A DNA stretch of 22,270 bases, from positions 1 to 22,270 of the IMG/VR virus record IMGVR_UViG_3300042475_000311; one strand, written 5' to 3'. Below are positions 21,468 to 22,270 of the stretch, piece after piece; positions within the stretch are counted from its first letter, which is position 1; every line of letters begins with the position of its first letter. The notes under the pieces were generated by a model, which was not told the origin of the DNA, made no database searches, and saw only the letters and a list, made by a program, of their open reading frames with translations. Source of the DNA: a virus. The position numbers and the translations under genes are program-made.

Positions 21468-22270
21468 TTACTCTTTATTCGGGATTTCCCAATCGATCTC
21501 TACGTCTGGTTTAATATGGCGAGAAATTGCGCGTTCCTCTAATTTCCTATTTATATAATCGACTCCTGTGTGTTTTCGAAACTCTTCCAGCTTGGCTTCG
21601 TCGACAGAATAGATAAAGTTACTGAGTTCTTTCTCAGATCGTTTCTTATTCATATTCAATCGTCTTGCATCGACCACTGGATTGACAGTCTGTTTAGTCT
21701 CGTGATTCGCAGAACGAAGATAATGATAAACCTTCGCGCGTCTCATATGATAAATGCTATACCCCTTGAGGAAGGAAGTAAGAGCAAACATCTGTTCTTC
21801 GCCTTCGAAGAAGATATTTGTATTATACCCAACTTCCTTCACCCATTTTGCTGGAGCAAAGAAGTTACCAGCGCAGATATGGCGAGAGGGACTTACTACA
21901 TCTCGAGCAGGAACCCATGGACCATGAGCGTGTAGTCTCATGTTTTTATCAAACTGATAATATCCAAGATTCACTGAGATGTCATCGGTCAATGTATGCT
22001 TGGTAATTCGATCACCATCAAGATCAAAGTTTTTAGTTCCACATGTTAGAAGAACTCGATCATGTCCTGCAACTTTACACGCATGCAAATAATCTAGAAT
22101 TAGATAATGATCCCACCCCTTATCAAAGAGCATGTGAGAGTCGATTTGATACTGAAACTCTTCTTCATAGATCTGCATTGAATTAATAGAACGCGCCCAA
22201 ACAACACCATCAGAAAATTCTGGATCAATTCTTTTATATCGAATGTTTGTCTTTTTTACCAGATCTGGTG
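21468..22270 (-). CDS. GT60-type GlcNAc transferase, 5' end outside the window
   Basis: The frame stays open from the stop at 21468 to the right edge, giving 266 visible residues, so the gene's start is outside the window. The Met at 22178 is internal. Upstream codons read IRYKRIDPEFSDGVVWARSI and join directly to FQYQIDSHMLFDKGWDHYLI, the hallmark block of the GlcNAc glycosyltransferase family (Pfam PF11397, CAZy GT60). Its D-x-H (visible residues 43 and 45) is the probable metal/UDP site. Further on, CAGNFFAPAKWVKEV and FFEGEEQMFALTSFLKGYSI match the family's second conserved block. In Dictyostelium, the GT60 enzyme Gnt1 adds GlcNAc to hydroxyproline on Skp1. Here the acceptor is unknown; phage fibre proteins encoded next door are obvious candidates. 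There is no membrane anchor in the visible part. Confidence 0.85.
   Translation of the reverse strand, partial: PDLVKKTNIRYKRIDPEFSDGVVWARSINSMQIYEEEFQYQIDSHMLFDKGWDHYLILDYLHACKVAGHDRVLLTCGTKNFDLDGDRITKHTLTDDISVNLGYYQFDKNMRLHAHGPWVPARDVVSPSRHICAGNFFAPAKWVKEVGYNTNIFFEGEEQMFALTSFLKGYSIYHMRRAKVYHYLRSANHETKQTVNPVVDARRLNMNKKRSEKELSNFIYSVDEAKLEEFRKHTGVDYINRKLEERAISRHIKPDVEIDWEIPNKE

Noticed and set aside
1-22270. tRNA genes, integrase, attachment sites, insertion sequences
   Set aside because: None seen by eye on either strand; gaps between genes are at most about 70 bases and hold only promoter-like or hairpin elements. A tRNA or covariance scan was not possible here.

Overview
The window is a stretch of the late, virion-building part of a T4-superfamily myovirus genome. 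All real genes lie on the minus strand, so the transcriptional order runs from high to low coordinates. The evidence is the T4 order 13-14-15-16-17-18-19-20-67-(two unknown genes)-21, with recognisable sequence for each named product. The fibre domain style (Gly-Pro-Gln collagen repeats, Ala/Asn heptads, LamG, GDAYIV and cupredoxin-like modules) resembles T4-like phages of aquatic bacteria. The host cannot be read from the window. There is no integrase, tRNA, CRISPR array or insertion sequence, and no gap between genes exceeds about 70 bases.

Layout in transcription order. (1) 22270-20909: a 5'-incomplete GT60-type GlcNAc transferase and an unknown 185-residue protein. (2) 20838-13252: a fibre block with a 111-residue beta protein, a 1151-residue collagen-like fibre, a LamG-domain protein and a 961-residue Ala-coil fibre. 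(3) 13231-10174: a glycan/modification block with a GT4 glycosyltransferase, an unknown GT-like protein, an Fe(II)/2-oxoglutarate oxygenase-like protein and a GT-A glycosyltransferase. (4) 10143-5440: neck, tail terminator and packaging motor (gp13, gp14, gp15, gp16, gp17). (5) 5380-1382: tail sheath, tail tube and portal (gp18, gp19, gp20). (6) 1366-1: prohead core and protease region (gp67, a 292-residue unknown, a very basic 100-residue protein and the first 11 codons of the gp21 protease).

Genes are packed with ATGA or TAATG overlaps, implying translational coupling. Six of the larger gaps carry an octamer ending in TAAATA, one of them the exact T4 late promoter TATAAATA. This fits control by a gp55/gp33/gp45-type late transcription system.

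The most interesting feature is a possible virion-modification system. A fibre with about 170 Gly-Pro-Gln triplets shares the late region with an Fe/2OG oxygenase and with a transferase of the family that in Dictyostelium adds GlcNAc to hydroxyproline. Both large fibres also contain a cupredoxin domain with an apparently complete type-1 copper site (His, then Cys-x2-His-x2-Met). The neck protein gp14 and tail terminator gp15 each carry a related extra C-terminal domain absent from their T4 counterparts as I remember them. These links are inferred from sequence and context alone.
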